Assembly: GCF_000230995.2 (NCBI RefSeq)
Contig: NC_019973.1
Coordinates: 620,001 to 684,000, forward strand
Direction: 5' to 3'
Source of the DNA: Mesorhizobium australicum WSM2073
GTDB lineage: Bacteria; Pseudomonadota; Alphaproteobacteria; Rhizobiales; Rhizobiaceae
DNA: 64,000 nt
Numbering within the stretch: the first letter of the stretch is position 1; every line of letters starts with the position of its first letter. The notes beneath the pieces were generated by a model. The model was not told where the DNA came from. It saw only the letters and a list, made by a program, of their open reading frames with translations, and searched no databases. The position numbers were made by a program, and so were the translations under genes. Shown here piece after piece: positions 43,879 through 53,993 of this stretch.

Positions 43879-44502
43879 ATGTCCTTCGAAAACTGGGCCG
43901 CCTTCGCTGCCGCGTCGACCATCCTCCTCATCATCCCGGGCCCGACGATCCTTCTGGTCGTCTCCTATGCGCTGGGCCAGGGCTGGCGCACCGCTTTGCC
44001 GATGGCGGTCGGCGTGGCGCTCGGCGACTTCACCGCCATGACCTTGTCGATGCTGGGCATCGGCGCGCTGCTTGCCGCTTCGGCTGGTGTCTTCACCATC
44101 CTGAAACTGATCGGCGCCGGCTATCTGATTTATCTCGGCGTGAAACTGTTCCGCGCCGGCGGCGCGCTGAAGGCCGAACCCCGCACCGACGCGGTGTCGT
44201 CGGCCAAGATGATGGCGCATGCCTGGCTGGTCACCGCGCTCAACCCGAAAAGCATCACCTTCTTCGTCGCCTTCCTGCCGCAGTTCCTCGACCGGCACGC
44301 CGACTTCCGGACGCAGATGCTGATCTTCGAGACGACCTTCCTGGCGCTCGCCTTCGCCAACGCTTTCGGTTACGCGCTGATCGCGGCACGCGCCCGCAAC
44401 GTGGTCCGCAATCCCAAGGCGATCCGCATCTTCAACCGTACCGGCGGCACGCTCCTGGTCGGCGCCGGCATCGCCACGGTGGCGATGCGTTCCGGCAATT
44501 GA
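43879..44502 (+). CDS. LysE/RhtB-family exporter
   Basis: The 207-residue membrane protein has the family N-terminus with LIIPGPTILLVVSYALGQG (residues 17-35) and the second conserved loop ALNPKSITFFVAFLPQF near residue 118. It would export an amino acid or analogue. AAAGGAGA lies seven bases before the ATG. A good hairpin follows the stop. Substrate unknown. Confidence 0.9.
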   Translation: MSFENWAAFAAASTILLIIPGPTILLVVSYALGQGWRTALPMAVGVALGDFTAMTLSMLGIGALLAASAGVFTILKLIGAGYLIYLGVKLFRAGGALKAEPRTDAVSSAKMMAHAWLVTALNPKSITFFVAFLPQFLDRHADFRTQMLIFETTFLALAFANAFGYALIAARARNVVRNPKAIRIFNRTGGTLLVGAGIATVAMRSGN

Positions 44503-44514
44503 TGTCCCGACGCG

Positions 44515-44537
44515 GGTGAGGCCCGGAGGGCCTCACC
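44515..44537 (+). terminator. Intrinsic terminator after the LysE-type gene
   Basis: Perfect ten-base arms GGTGAGGCCC and GGGCCTCACC with a GGA loop are followed by ATTTTA on the plus strand. The right arm covers the stop codon of the convergent autotransporter gene. Confidence 0.8.
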
Positions 44538-47319
44538 ATTTTACGCTGAAGCCCAGATTGCCCTCGAGGATGCGGCGTTTGTCGCCGCCCAGATTGGTGG
44601 TGTAGTCGCCGGTGGCAAAGATGCTGACCTTGTCCGTCACCTTGGCGACGATACCGCCGCCGAACTCGAACGAGGTCGACCTGCCCTCCGTCGAGATGTC
44701 GGTGGTGTCGAAACTGACACGATCGGTGCCGCCAAAATCATGCCAGATATTGGCCTTGAGGTAGGGCTGCAGCGCTATTCCATTGACAACGGACTCGCCC
44801 TGCAGCCGAGCCCCGATCCGGCCGGTGACGCTGCCCTCGCTATCGAAGGAAACCGACGAGAAACGATCCTTGGCATCGTCGAGCGACAGATGCTGCCAGA
44901 TCAGTTGCGCCTGCGGTTCGAGCGTCCAGCCCTGCGCCAGCGCAATGGGATGGCCGCCCTCCAGCGAGGCGGTGACACCTGTTCCGCCAATGTCGATGCC
45001 GACGTTGCGCGACGACGTCGCGTCGCCGCCGAAGAAGGTGGCCATGAGGACGCCGTCGAGGTACCAGCCGCCTTGGCCGATGCGGGTCCAGTAACCGCCG
45101 ACGCTGGTGCCGCTGACATCGATGCCGCCGACGGACAGATCATTCTGCCCCAGCGCCTGGCCGCGCACATCGCCCTTCATGCTGGCATAGGCGACGAACA
45201 GGCCGGCGCGATCGATCCCGCCCGACGCGGTTTCGCGTCCGAAGACGTCGAAGCCCGCCTGCAGGCCGAACAAGGTGCCGTCGAAGGACGGCGACACCGT
45301 TCCCGACCAGCCCACCTTGGCGTCCTGGCCGTAGATGCGGCCCCAGACCGGCGACAGCTCCGTGTTCGACAACAGGCTCTGTTCGCCGCGCCGCTCATGG
45401 AAGGTGCCAAGTGTCGTCATCGCCAGATGCTCGGCCACAGGCGGCACCGCGGAATAGACCGGCACCTCGACGCGATAGAGCAGGATTTCCTCCCCTGCCG
45501 CGGGCATCGGAAGATCGGGCACGGCGGTCGGGACCGGCGGGGGCGGTGGCGGTGGATCAGCCGCCGGCGCCGGCGGCGGCGGTGGCGGCGGCACGGGCAC
45601 CGGATCGCTAGCCTGCACGGGCGGCGTCGGGTCGGCCGGCGGAGTGTTGATGTCGCCCTCGGTCGGCGCCGGCACCGGCGGCAGCGCGGATGGCGGCGGC
45701 GGAGGTTCGGTCTCGGGCGGCACCGGTTCCGGCGCGGGTGTTGGTTCTGCCGCCGGCGGCGCCGCGGCCGGCGATGTCGGCGTTATCAGCGACGAGCGCA
45801 GGTACCAGTTCTCCGCGCTGCCGGCGGTGACGCCACCCTTGAACAGATAATATTCGAAGGCGCCTGCCGCGACCGGCACGTCGAGCGCGAAGGCGCTTGA
45901 GGTGGAGGTGGCGCCGTTGACCGCCTGGACGACCATGATGCCGTCCTGCATCGTTTCGGCCCCCGCGCCGCCGACATTGACCACCGCGATGCCGGTCGAG
46001 CCGGAAGCCGTGCCGCCCGAAAGCACCAGCCTGTCCGACGCCGACGAATCATCGCCGAGCTCGGTCTGGATGAGCAGCAGGCCGCCGAGCCCGGTGTAAT
46101 TGCCCGAAATCGTCAGCCGGTCCGTCGCGCCGGTACTGCCGTTGGTCAGGTCGATGCGGCCTGCGTTGACGACGTCCGCAAGCTGGCCCGACGTAAAGGC
46201 CTGGATCGACCCGTTGAAGCCGCCGCCATAGAGCGTGCTCGCGGCATCGACATTAAGCGATCCCGTGCCGGTGCCGCTGTCTCCAAGCACGAGATTGCCG
46301 TCCAGCGTGAGCTGGGTGTCGTTGGTGGCGTCGACGGTTTCCCAGTTCTGGATCCGGCTGATGCCGTCGAGCTTGACGTTATCGAAGGTCAGCGTATCGG
46401 TGCCGAGACCGCCATTCAGCGCGTCGGCGCCGCCCAGATTGGCTTTGGTCAGGTTGCTCAGCTTTGCCGTATCGTTGTCGCCGCCGAGGTCGACGGCGCC
46501 ATAGATGATGCCGCCGCCGTTCCACACGAAATTGTCCGCGCCGAAGCTCATCAGCACATCGCCGCCGACGGTGCCGCCCGTGATCGTCACGCTGTCGTTG
46601 CCGCCGCTGACGCTGATGTTGCCGCCGATCGTGCCGCCGGAGAGAATGATGGTGTCCTGGTCGAAGCCGGTGACCAGGTTGCGGTCGATGATGCCGCCCG
46701 ACATGTTGAAATAGTTCTTGTCGAGCTTCATGTTGACGCGGCCGATGCGGCCGTCGGTCATCACGGCACGGTCGCCATCGTCGAAGAAATCGACGATGCG
46801 CCCGCCGCTCATGGTAAAGGTGTCCAGCCCGTCGCCCTGGTTCAGGGAACCGATCTGGCCGCCGCTCATATTGAAGTCGTCAATGCCTGCGCCCTGCTGG
46901 ACATTGCCGGCGACGGTGCCGCCGCCGATGGTGAAGAAATCCGTGCCGTCGCCCTGATCGACCGTGCCGGTGATGGTGCCGGACTGCATGTTGATGCGGT
47001 CCGTGCCCGGGCCGAAGGTGACGTTGCCGCTCACCTGGCCGGTGCCGCCGGCGGGAAAGTTCAGCGTGTTGTTGCCGATGGTGTCGTTGAGGCTGCCGCC
47101 CGAATCGCCACTATCGCAAGTGAAGACGTCATTGCCCGGAGACGGAACCAGCAGGCATGCCGCCAGGGCCGCGGAGTTCGGCAGCAACATAAAGGTCGTA
47201 GTTGCAAGCAAGCTAATAAACCCAACATTGATCCGCCTGGGCCTTCGCCGCAGCAAAGAAACAGCCCGGCCAATGTGCTCCGAACCGCTGTTCGGACCCT
47301 GTATTTCAAAATGCCGCAT
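44533..47319 (-). CDS. Autotransporter with outer-membrane beta-barrel
   Basis: The 928-residue protein has an extended signal peptide (hydrophobic stretch about residues 32-52). A Gly/Asp-rich passenger of short repeats follows, with SGG-I/T-I-G turns spaced about 20-25 residues apart, suited to a beta-helix. A long Pro-rich linker spans about residues 545-640, and the C-terminal barrel ends LGFSVKW, the terminal aromatic typical of autotransporters. It is expected on the outer membrane with the passenger exposed. Adhesion or surface interaction is the usual role, but the target is unknown. The linker's length and proline content are unusual. Confidence 0.9.
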   Translation of the reverse strand: MRHFEIQGPNSGSEHIGRAVSLLRRRPRRINVGFISLLATTTFMLLPNSAALAACLLVPSPGNDVFTCDSGDSGGSLNDTIGNNTLNFPAGGTGQVSGNVTFGPGTDRINMQSGTITGTVDQGDGTDFFTIGGGTVAGNVQQGAGIDDFNMSGGQIGSLNQGDGLDTFTMSGGRIVDFFDDGDRAVMTDGRIGRVNMKLDKNYFNMSGGIIDRNLVTGFDQDTIILSGGTIGGNISVSGGNDSVTITGGTVGGDVLMSFGADNFVWNGGGIIYGAVDLGGDNDTAKLSNLTKANLGGADALNGGLGTDTLTFDNVKLDGISRIQNWETVDATNDTQLTLDGNLVLGDSGTGTGSLNVDAASTLYGGGFNGSIQAFTSGQLADVVNAGRIDLTNGSTGATDRLTISGNYTGLGGLLLIQTELGDDSSASDRLVLSGGTASGSTGIAVVNVGGAGAETMQDGIMVVQAVNGATSTSSAFALDVPVAAGAFEYYLFKGGVTAGSAENWYLRSSLITPTSPAAAPPAAEPTPAPEPVPPETEPPPPPSALPPVPAPTEGDINTPPADPTPPVQASDPVPVPPPPPPPAPAADPPPPPPPVPTAVPDLPMPAAGEEILLYRVEVPVYSAVPPVAEHLAMTTLGTFHERRGEQSLLSNTELSPVWGRIYGQDAKVGWSGTVSPSFDGTLFGLQAGFDVFGRETASGGIDRAGLFVAYASMKGDVRGQALGQNDLSVGGIDVSGTSVGGYWTRIGQGGWYLDGVLMATFFGGDATSSRNVGIDIGGTGVTASLEGGHPIALAQGWTLEPQAQLIWQHLSLDDAKDRFSSVSFDSEGSVTGRIGARLQGESVVNGIALQPYLKANIWHDFGGTDRVSFDTTDISTEGRSTSFEFGGGIVAKVTDKVSIFATGDYTTNLGGDKRRILEGNLGFSVKW

Positions 47320-47545
47320 CGCGTCCCCTCTCAGATCGCGATTTCAAGCCCCTTGCCCGCGCCGCAATCAAGCCACAATTCGTCCAGTTTTACAAAGCCT
47401 ATTCTGTCTCCCATGGTTGATGAACTGCAAAAATGTCTGACATGCCGCGGCGCGACTCGTGAAATGGCGTAGCCGTGGCCTATGCTTTAAGATCACGCTG
47501 GACCGTGGGCACCATGCCCATCGGACCTCGACCAGGGACTCTCGC

Positions 47546-48871
47546 ATGGCCATCAGGGACGCATTTGGCCTGGCATTTTCGGGCGCGACGGAAGCCGGAT
47601 TCGCGCCCTACGGCCAGGCCGTGCGCGAATTGCAGTGTTTCATCGGCGATCCCGTGAAATCCGTCGATCGCGCCATCGCGCGGGACCCCGGTTTTGTCAT
47701 GGCGCATGTCTTCAAGGGCTACCTTTTCGGCCTTGCCACCGAACCGGAGGCGACGGCCGTGGCCAGGATCTGCCACGAGGCGGCGCTGCCGCTTGCCGCG
47801 ACAACGCGTGAGCGGGCGCATGTCTCGGCCCTCGGCCACCTCGCCAACGGGCGCTGGCATCAGGCCTCCGGCATTCTGCGGGACATAGCGATCGATTTTC
47901 CGCTCGACGCCGTGGCGCTCCAGGTCGGACACCAGGTCGATTTCTTCACCGGCAACGCCCGCATGCTGCGCGACCGCATCGCCCGCGCCCTGCCATCATG
48001 GCAGGCGGACATGCCGGGGTATCACGCCATTCTCGGCATGCAGGCCTTCGGGCTCGAAGAGATGGCTGAGTATGCGCAGGCCGAAAGGCTCGGCCGTACG
48101 GCGGTCGAGATCGAACCGCGCGATGGCTGGGCGCAACATGCGGTCGCGCATGTGATGGAGATGCAAAGCCGGCAAAGGGACGGCATCGCCTGGATGCGTA
48201 CCGATCCCGAAGCCTGGACGAAGGAGAGCTTCCTCCAGGCCCACAATTGGTGGCACCTGGCGCTGTTCCACTACGATCTCGGCGAGACCGGCGAGGTGCT
48301 GGCGCTCTATGACGGGCCGATCTATGGCAGCAGATCGACGCTGGCGCTCAACATGGTCGATGCATCGGCGATCCTGTGGCGGCTTCATCTCGGCGGCGTC
48401 GATGTCGGCGACCGCTGGACGGCGCTGGCCGCCAATTGGGTGCCCAAGGCCGCTGCCTCCATCTACGCCTTCAACGACGCCCACGCGATGATGGCCTTTG
48501 TCGGCGCCGGGCTCGATGCTCCGGCCCGGACCTTGCTGGAGGCACAGCGCGAAGCGATGCGGGGCGGTGACGACAATGCCGCTTTCACGCGGGATGTCGG
48601 CCATCCCCTGACGCTTGCGATCAAGGCGTTCGGAGAGGGCAACTACGCCGAAACCATCCGACTGATCCGGCCGATCCGGACCATCGCCCATCGATTTGGC
48701 GGCAGCCACGCGCAGCGCGACGTCATCGATCTGACGCTGATAGAAGCCGCCCTGCGTGCCGGCGACGGTGCACTGGCCAGGGCGCTGACGACGGAGCGTT
48801 CGGCCGTACGCCCGGACAGTCCGCTGTCGGCGCTGTTTTCGAGACGTGCCGCCGATTTGTCAGAGAATTGA
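47546..48871 (+). CDS. Tetratricopeptide-repeat protein, TTC38-like
   Basis: The 441-residue alpha-helical protein has segments such as AHVMEMQSRQRDGIAWM and FLQAHNWWHLALFHYDLGE near residues 210-255. These resemble TTC38 family proteins. No signal peptide is seen, so it is probably cytoplasmic. Function is unknown. The ATG at 47546 follows AGGGA. It lies between the autotransporter and xylB without an obvious link. Confidence 0.75.
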   Translation: MAIRDAFGLAFSGATEAGFAPYGQAVRELQCFIGDPVKSVDRAIARDPGFVMAHVFKGYLFGLATEPEATAVARICHEAALPLAATTRERAHVSALGHLANGRWHQASGILRDIAIDFPLDAVALQVGHQVDFFTGNARMLRDRIARALPSWQADMPGYHAILGMQAFGLEEMAEYAQAERLGRTAVEIEPRDGWAQHAVAHVMEMQSRQRDGIAWMRTDPEAWTKESFLQAHNWWHLALFHYDLGETGEVLALYDGPIYGSRSTLALNMVDASAILWRLHLGGVDVGDRWTALAANWVPKAAASIYAFNDAHAMMAFVGAGLDAPARTLLEAQREAMRGGDDNAAFTRDVGHPLTLAIKAFGEGNYAETIRLIRPIRTIAHRFGGSHAQRDVIDLTLIEAALRAGDGALARALTTERSAVRPDSPLSALFSRRAADLSEN

Positions 48872-48951
48872 CCCGGAGCGGATCTTGCCTTAAAAACTGG
48901 CTCAAACATATTTTTCGGGTTCCGAAAAAAATAAGAACGTGGGAGGAAACC

Positions 48952-50406
48952 ATGTATCTCGGCCTCGACCTGGGCACATCGGGCGTCAAGGCGCTGCTGA
49001 TCGATGCCGGACAGGGCGTCATCGGCTCCGGCCATGGCACGCTTGATGTTTCTCGCCCTCATCCGGGCTGGTCCGAGCAGGATCCCCTGCACTGGATACG
49101 CGCCTGCGAAGATGCGATCGCCGACCTGAAGGCGGCACATCCCGGGCAGTTCGCGGCAGTCAAGGGCATCGGCCTGTCGGGCCAGATGCATGGCGCGACC
49201 TTGCTCGATGCGGCCGATCAGGTGTTGCGCCCCTGCATCCTGTGGAACGATACGCGCAGCCATGTCGAGGCGGCGGCACTGGACGCCGATCCGCGCTTCC
49301 GCGCGCTCACCGGCAACATCGTCTTTCCCGGCTTCACCGCGCCCAAGCTCGCCTGGGTGAAGAACAATGAACCCGCTGTCTTCGCCAAGGTGGCAAAGGT
49401 GCTTTTGCCCAAGGATTTCCTGCGGCTCTGGCTGACCGGCGACTACATGTCGGAAATGTCGGATTCGGCCGGCACATCCTGGCTCGATGTCGGCAAGCGG
49501 CGCTGGTCTTCCGAGTTGCTCGCTGCGACCTCGCTTGAGGAAAAGCAGATGCCGTCGCTGGTCGAGGGCACGGAAAAAGCCGGCGCCCTGCGCGCCGAAC
49601 TCGCGTCGCGGTGGGGCATCGCGGCCGGCACTCCGGTGGCTGGCGGGGCCGGCGACAATGCGGCTTCCGCCTGCGGCATGGGCACGGTCGGCGCCGGCCA
49701 CGCTTTTGTCTCGCTCGGCACATCGGGTGTGCTGTTTGCCGCCAACGCCGCCTATCTGCCCAACCCGGCCAGCGCGGTGCACACCTTCTGCCATGCGCTG
49801 CCCAACACCTGGCACCAGATGGGCGTCATCCTGTCGGCAACCGATTCGCTCAACTGGCTGTCGGAGATCACGGGCAAGGGCGCGGGCGAACTGACATCGG
49901 AACTCGGCGAGACGCTCAAGGCGCCGACCGGCGTGTCCTTCCTGCCCTATCTCTCTGGCGAGCGGACGCCACACAATGATTCCGCCATTCGCGGCTCATT
50001 CACAGGCCTGGCGCATGAATCGGGCCGCCCGGTGTTGACCCAGGCCGTGCTCGAAGGCGTCGCCTTTGCCTTCCGCGACAGCCTGGAGGCATTGAAAACC
50101 GCCGGCACGACCTTGACGCGCGTGACCGCGGTCGGCGGCGGCTCGCGCTCGCGCTACTGGCTGAAGGCGATCGCCACCGCGCTGCAATTGCCGGTGGATA
50201 TTCCGGCTGATGGCGATTTCGGCGCTGCGTTTGGAGCGGCCAGGCTTGGCCTGATCGCGGCGACGGGCGCCGATCCGCTGGCCGTGTGCTCCGCGCCGAG
50301 GACAGATGCCACGATCGAGCCGGATGCAGCTCTTGGCGGCGCCTTCGCCGATGCCTATCACCGCTACCGCGCGCTCTATCCGGCGATCAAGGCCGTAACC
50401 GCGTGA
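48952..50406 (+). CDS. xylB: Xylulokinase XylB
   Basis: XylB phosphorylates D-xylulose to xylulose 5-phosphate. The 484-residue FGGY kinase has LGLDLGTSGVKALLID at the start, LSGQMHGATLLD near residue 75 (the Gln-Met-His substrate motif) and GGAGDNAASACGMG near residue 229. GGGAGGAAACC precedes the ATG. With xylA 775 bp downstream it forms the xylose entry pathway; the gap between them holds a repeat and a small minus-strand gene. Confidence 0.94.
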   Translation: MYLGLDLGTSGVKALLIDAGQGVIGSGHGTLDVSRPHPGWSEQDPLHWIRACEDAIADLKAAHPGQFAAVKGIGLSGQMHGATLLDAADQVLRPCILWNDTRSHVEAAALDADPRFRALTGNIVFPGFTAPKLAWVKNNEPAVFAKVAKVLLPKDFLRLWLTGDYMSEMSDSAGTSWLDVGKRRWSSELLAATSLEEKQMPSLVEGTEKAGALRAELASRWGIAAGTPVAGGAGDNAASACGMGTVGAGHAFVSLGTSGVLFAANAAYLPNPASAVHTFCHALPNTWHQMGVILSATDSLNWLSEITGKGAGELTSELGETLKAPTGVSFLPYLSGERTPHNDSAIRGSFTGLAHESGRPVLTQAVLEGVAFAFRDSLEALKTAGTTLTRVTAVGGGSRSRYWLKAIATALQLPVDIPADGDFGAAFGAARLGLIAATGADPLAVCSAPRTDATIEPDAALGGAFADAYHRYRALYPAIKAVTA

Positions 50407-50441
50407 GTTGGCGCTTGTCCCATTCCTTTCGTCCGGGCGCT

Positions 50442-50624
50442 GGCGCTGCCCCTCACCTGCCTGCCGGCATCCTCTCCCCGCATAGAGACGGAGAGAGGGG
50501 CGCTGTCATTGCTGGTTTCGCCAATCACCAACGTCGCAGGAAGGGCGTCGAGATTGCCGCCGGCCCCCTTCTCCCCGTCACTATACGGGGAGAAGTGCCC
50601 GGCAGGGCGATGAGGGGCGGCGCC
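50442..50624. repeat. Mosaic palindromic intergenic element (copy 2)
   Basis: Outer arms GGCGCTGCCCCTCA and TGAGGGGCGGCGCC bracket about 180 bp with a CCGTCACTATACGGGGAG module and a TCTCCCCG/GGAGAG hairpin. The same arms and module occur at 28464-28691. It fills most of the 299-bp gap between xylB and the NTF2-like gene; no gene is seen in it. Confidence 0.75.
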
Positions 50625-50705
50625 GACTTCGCCAATCGGTCCCCTCTACAGATTGGACAAGCAACTACTGTAAGCGTGGGAGCCACTCAACTTGCCAGCA
50701 AGACC

Positions 50706-51068
50706 TCACTGCGCCGGCACCTTGTCGAGGAAGCCGGTGACGCTCTTCAGGCGGCCGTTCTCGATGATGCCGATGTCAGTGCCTTCGATGACGGAAGCAG
50801 TGCCCTCGGGCCCGAGATTCCAGGAGAAGCGGATCTTGTCGGCAAAGCCGTCCGGCGTGCCCTTCAGCGAGAAGCGGAAGCCGGCAAAGCGCTGCTGGAC
50901 GCCGCCGATCAGCGCCGCGACGCCTTCATGGCCGTCCCCCTGCATGAGCGGATCGCGATAGCTGACGTCCTCGGTGAAGACAGCCTTGAGCAAGGCCGCC
51001 CGGCGGTCGGCATCGCTTTCGTTCCAGGCGGTGATGTAGTTCAGGGCGATCGTGTCGAGGTCGGTCAT
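50706..51068 (-). CDS. NTF2/SnoaL-like protein
   Basis: The 120-residue protein has the cone-shaped fold signature with YITAWNESDADRRAALLKAV (residues 11-30), VSYRDPLM, and FRFSLKGTPDGFADKIRFSW. It may be an isomerase or hydrolase or simply a small-ligand binder. It is divergent from xylA and has no evident partner. Confidence 0.85.
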   Translation of the reverse strand: MTDLDTIALNYITAWNESDADRRAALLKAVFTEDVSYRDPLMQGDGHEGVAALIGGVQQRFAGFRFSLKGTPDGFADKIRFSWNLGPEGTASVIEGTDIGIIENGRLKSVTGFLDKVPAQ

Positions 51069-51181
51069 GGTCTGTCTCCTTCGTTTGACGGTTTTGACAG
51101 GACCGTTTTCGACCAGCCTCGGCGTGAAACCAATTACGCCTGAGGTAATCGGGCAAACCTATCTTGGAGAGGAAGAGAACC

Positions 51182-52507
51182 ATGAGCAGCGGCTTTTTCG
51201 GCGATATCCAGACAATCAAATATGAAGGACCGGATTCGACCAATCCGCTGGCCTACCGTTTCTACAATCCCGACGAAGTGGTGGCCGGCAAGCGGCTGGA
51301 AGACCATCTGCGCTTTGCCGTCGCCTACTGGCATTCCTTCGCCTGGCCGGGCGGCGACCCGTTCGGCGGCCAGACCTTCGACCGTCCCTGGTTCCCCAAG
51401 GCCGGCGGGATCGACACGATGGAACTGGCGAAACTCAAAGCCGATGTCGCCTTCGAGATGTTCTCGCTGCTCGGCGCTCCCTATTTCTGCTTCCACGACG
51501 CCGATGTGCGGCCCGAGGGCAAGGATTTCTCTGAAAGTGCGGCCCGCCTCGATGAGATCGCCGATTATTTCGCCGGCAAGATGAAGCAGACCGGCGTCAA
51601 GCTTTTGTGGGGCACGGCGAACCTGTTCTCCAACCGCCGCTTCATGTCGGGCGCGGCGACCAATCCCGATCCGGATGTGTTCGCCTACGCGGCGGCGACG
51701 GTGAAGAGCTGCATCGACGTCACCAAGCGGCTGAAGGGCGAGAACTACGTGCTGTGGGGCGGGCGCGAGGGTTATGAGACGTTGCTCAACACCGACCTTG
51801 CCCGCGAGCAGGAACAGGCCGGCCGTTTCCTGAACCTCGTCGTCGACTACAAGCACAAGATCGGCTTCAAGGGCACGATCCTGATCGAGCCGAAGCCGCA
51901 GGAGCCGACAAAACACCAGTATGACTACGACGTCGCGACCGTCTACGGCTTCCTCAAGCGCTTCGGCCTGGAGAAGGAGGTCAAGCTCAACATCGAGCAG
52001 GGCCACGCCATCCTGGCCGGCCACTCCTTCGAGCACGAACTGGCGCTGGCCAATGCGCTCGGCGTCTTCGGCTCGATCGACATGAACCGCAACGACTACC
52101 AGTCGGGCTGGGACACCGACCAGTTCCCCAACAACGTGCCGGAAATGGCGCTGGCATATTACCAGGTGCTCCAGGCCGGCGGTTTCAAGACAGGCGGCAC
52201 CAATTTCGACGCCAAGCTGCGCCGCCAGTCGCTCGACCCGCAGGACCTGCTGATCGGCCATATCGGCGGCATGGATTCCTGCGCGCGCGGCCTCAAGGCG
52301 GCAGCGAAGATGGTAGAGGACAAGGCGCTATCGGGTCCGCTCGCCGAGCGCTATGCCGGCTGGAACAGCGCCGAGGCCAAGGCGATGCTGTCGGGCAAGC
52401 GGACGCTGGAAGAGATCGCCGAGCGCGTGGTGAAGAAGAAGATCGAGCCGCAACCGCGCTCCGGCCGCCAGGAACTGCTCGAAAACATCGTCAACCGCTA
52501 CGTCTGA
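51182..52507 (+). CDS. xylA: Xylose isomerase XylA
   Basis: XylA interconverts xylose and xylulose. The 441-residue barrel has the conserved [12 protein letters not shown] (about residue 101), [16 protein letters not shown] (about residue 191), and the metal ligands in [17 protein letters not shown] and [35 protein letters not shown] precedes the ATG. Length matches class II xylose isomerases. Confidence 0.96.
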   Translation: MSSGFFGDIQTIKYEGPDSTNPLAYRFYNPDEVVAGKRLEDHLRFAVAYWHSFAWPGGDPFGGQTFDRPWFPKAGGIDTMELAKLKADVAFEMFSLLGAPYFCFHDADVRPEGKDFSESAARLDEIADYFAGKMKQTGVKLLWGTANLFSNRRFMSGAATNPDPDVFAYAAATVKSCIDVTKRLKGENYVLWGGREGYETLLNTDLAREQEQAGRFLNLVVDYKHKIGFKGTILIEPKPQEPTKHQYDYDVATVYGFLKRFGLEKEVKLNIEQGHAILAGHSFEHELALANALGVFGSIDMNRNDYQSGWDTDQFPNNVPEMALAYYQVLQAGGFKTGGTNFDAKLRRQSLDPQDLLIGHIGGMDSCARGLKAAAKMVEDKALSGPLAERYAGWNSAEAKAMLSGKRTLEEIAERVVKKKIEPQPRSGRQELLENIVNRYV

Positions 52508-52715
52508 CGCTGCCTGACCGTCGGCAATCCAAGCCGGCGCACTATGCGATTCGAAAGCTTGGCGCGCGGAAACTTTCTGCGCGCCATGCTGAAATCGACG
52601 ACAAGGTTTTGCCCCTTGCCGCCTCTCAATGACCTCGCTCTTGCCTTCAAACTGCCGTCACGAATCTCGTATAGGTATGGCTCGTGGCGGGAGAGGAAGA
52701 AGGAGGCGAACCGAT

Positions 52716-52925
52716 ATGCAGAACGAACGTGAAATCGACGCCCTGCTCTCACCTGGCGAGGCCGGATCGATCATCGACCGGCTGATGGCAATGCCGCATC
52801 CCAGGGATGGCGCGCGCCGGTCCAACGAATGGGATCGTGCTGTTGCCAGCCGTTTCGAGACCCATCTGGCCAGACAGATGCGCTCGCAGATCGATGGCGG
52901 CAGCGACCGGCAAAACGCCGCCTGA
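52716..52925 (+). CDS. Small hypothetical protein
   Basis: This 69-residue reading frame follows a good AGGAGG eight to nine bases before its ATG. The product, MQNEREIDALLSPGEAG and onward, is Arg/Asp/Ala-rich with no membrane segment or recognised domain. It lies between xylA and the convergent AraC regulator. The ribosome binding site is the main support. Confidence 0.5.
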   Translation: MQNEREIDALLSPGEAGSIIDRLMAMPHPRDGARRSNEWDRAVASRFETHLARQMRSQIDGGSDRQNAA

Positions 52926-52936
52926 GCCGCCTGGAT

Positions 52937-53914
52937 TCAACCTCGGCGAAGCCTGACAGGGGCTTCGCCAAAAGCCCTTGAAAATGCTCTCGAAAAGGCC
53001 GCGGCAGACGAGAACCCCGTCCGCCCGGCGATATCCGCCATGGCGATCCGCGTGTCGACAACGAGCCGGCGCGCGGCGCCCAGGCGCAGCCTGAGATAGT
53101 AGGCGCCCGGCGTCTCGCCGATCGACTTGCGAAAGATGCTTTCCAGGGTCCGCGCCGTCACCCCGGCGCGCCTGGCCACCGCGTCGATGGTCAGCGGCTG
53201 GTCGACATGCGCTTCCATCAAGCGGATCGCTTGCGCGAGGCGCGGATCGTAGCCGTCGAGCCGGCCGAGCGAGACCAGCGGCTGGGCATCGGTCGCGGCA
53301 CGCGCCTGGTCGTAGATGAAGACGCTGGCGACATCGAGCGCCACCGCCATGCCGAGCCGCGTGCGAATCAAGTGCAGCATCAAGTCGAAGGTCGGCGAGG
53401 CGCCGCCCGAGGTGAACACCGGCCCATCGATGACATAGCGGTCCGGCCGGACATCGACGCCGGGAAAAGCGGACGAAAAATCCTCCATGTCTTCCCAATG
53501 GGTGGTGGCGCTGCGGCCCTCCAGCAGGCCGGCGCGCGCCACCAGCCAGGTGCCGGCCTCGACGCCGCCGCACGCGCGGGCCGCCCGCGCCGCCCTCCGC
53601 AAGCCTGAAAGCAGGGCCGACGTCGCGTAGTTCTGGGTGCCGAAACCGGCGACGACGACGAGAACGTCGGTTGTCTCCTTGGCGTCGAAACGGCCGCTGA
53701 CCGCCACCGGCAGGCCGCAGGTGGTAACCGGCGCCTCGCCTGTCACCGAGACCAGCTTGAAGTCGAACAGGGTCTCGCCGGAAATGCGATTGGCGGCCCG
53801 CAGCGGGTCGACGGCGGAGGCGACGCACATGATCGAGGAGCCGGAAAACACCAGGAACGTTACCTTGAGGGTCTCACGTTCGGCGCGAAAGACGGATTTT
53901 TCGCTTTTGATCAT
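52937..53914 (-). CDS. cdhR: GlxA/AraC-type regulator of carnitine genes (CdhR-like)
   Basis: The 325-residue protein has an N-terminal DJ-1/PfpI-like domain (VTFLVFSGSSIMCVASAVDP, near residue 16) and a C-terminal AraC DNA-binding domain (IDAVARRAGVTARTLESIFR, near residue 245). This is the architecture of GbdR/CdhR activators that sense betaine or carnitine. It is divergent from the carnitine cleavage gene 79 bp away. Symbol by analogy with the Pseudomonas carnitine activator. ATG at 53914 follows AAGGTGAC. Confidence 0.82.
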   Translation of the reverse strand: MIKSEKSVFRAERETLKVTFLVFSGSSIMCVASAVDPLRAANRISGETLFDFKLVSVTGEAPVTTCGLPVAVSGRFDAKETTDVLVVVAGFGTQNYATSALLSGLRRAARAARACGGVEAGTWLVARAGLLEGRSATTHWEDMEDFSSAFPGVDVRPDRYVIDGPVFTSGGASPTFDLMLHLIRTRLGMAVALDVASVFIYDQARAATDAQPLVSLGRLDGYDPRLAQAIRLMEAHVDQPLTIDAVARRAGVTARTLESIFRKSIGETPGAYYLRLRLGAARRLVVDTRIAMADIAGRTGFSSAAAFSRAFSRAFGEAPVRLRRG

Positions 53915-53993
53915 GTCACCTTCGTAAAACGCAAAGCAGCTTTGATCAAGTCGAGCGATGGTAGGGGCTGTTTCGAATGGGAGGAGAGTTTCG

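Noticed and set aside
43607..43934. Small minus-strand frames upstream of the second LysE-type gene
   Set aside because: No ribosome binding site, low-complexity product and overlap with a well-supported gene.
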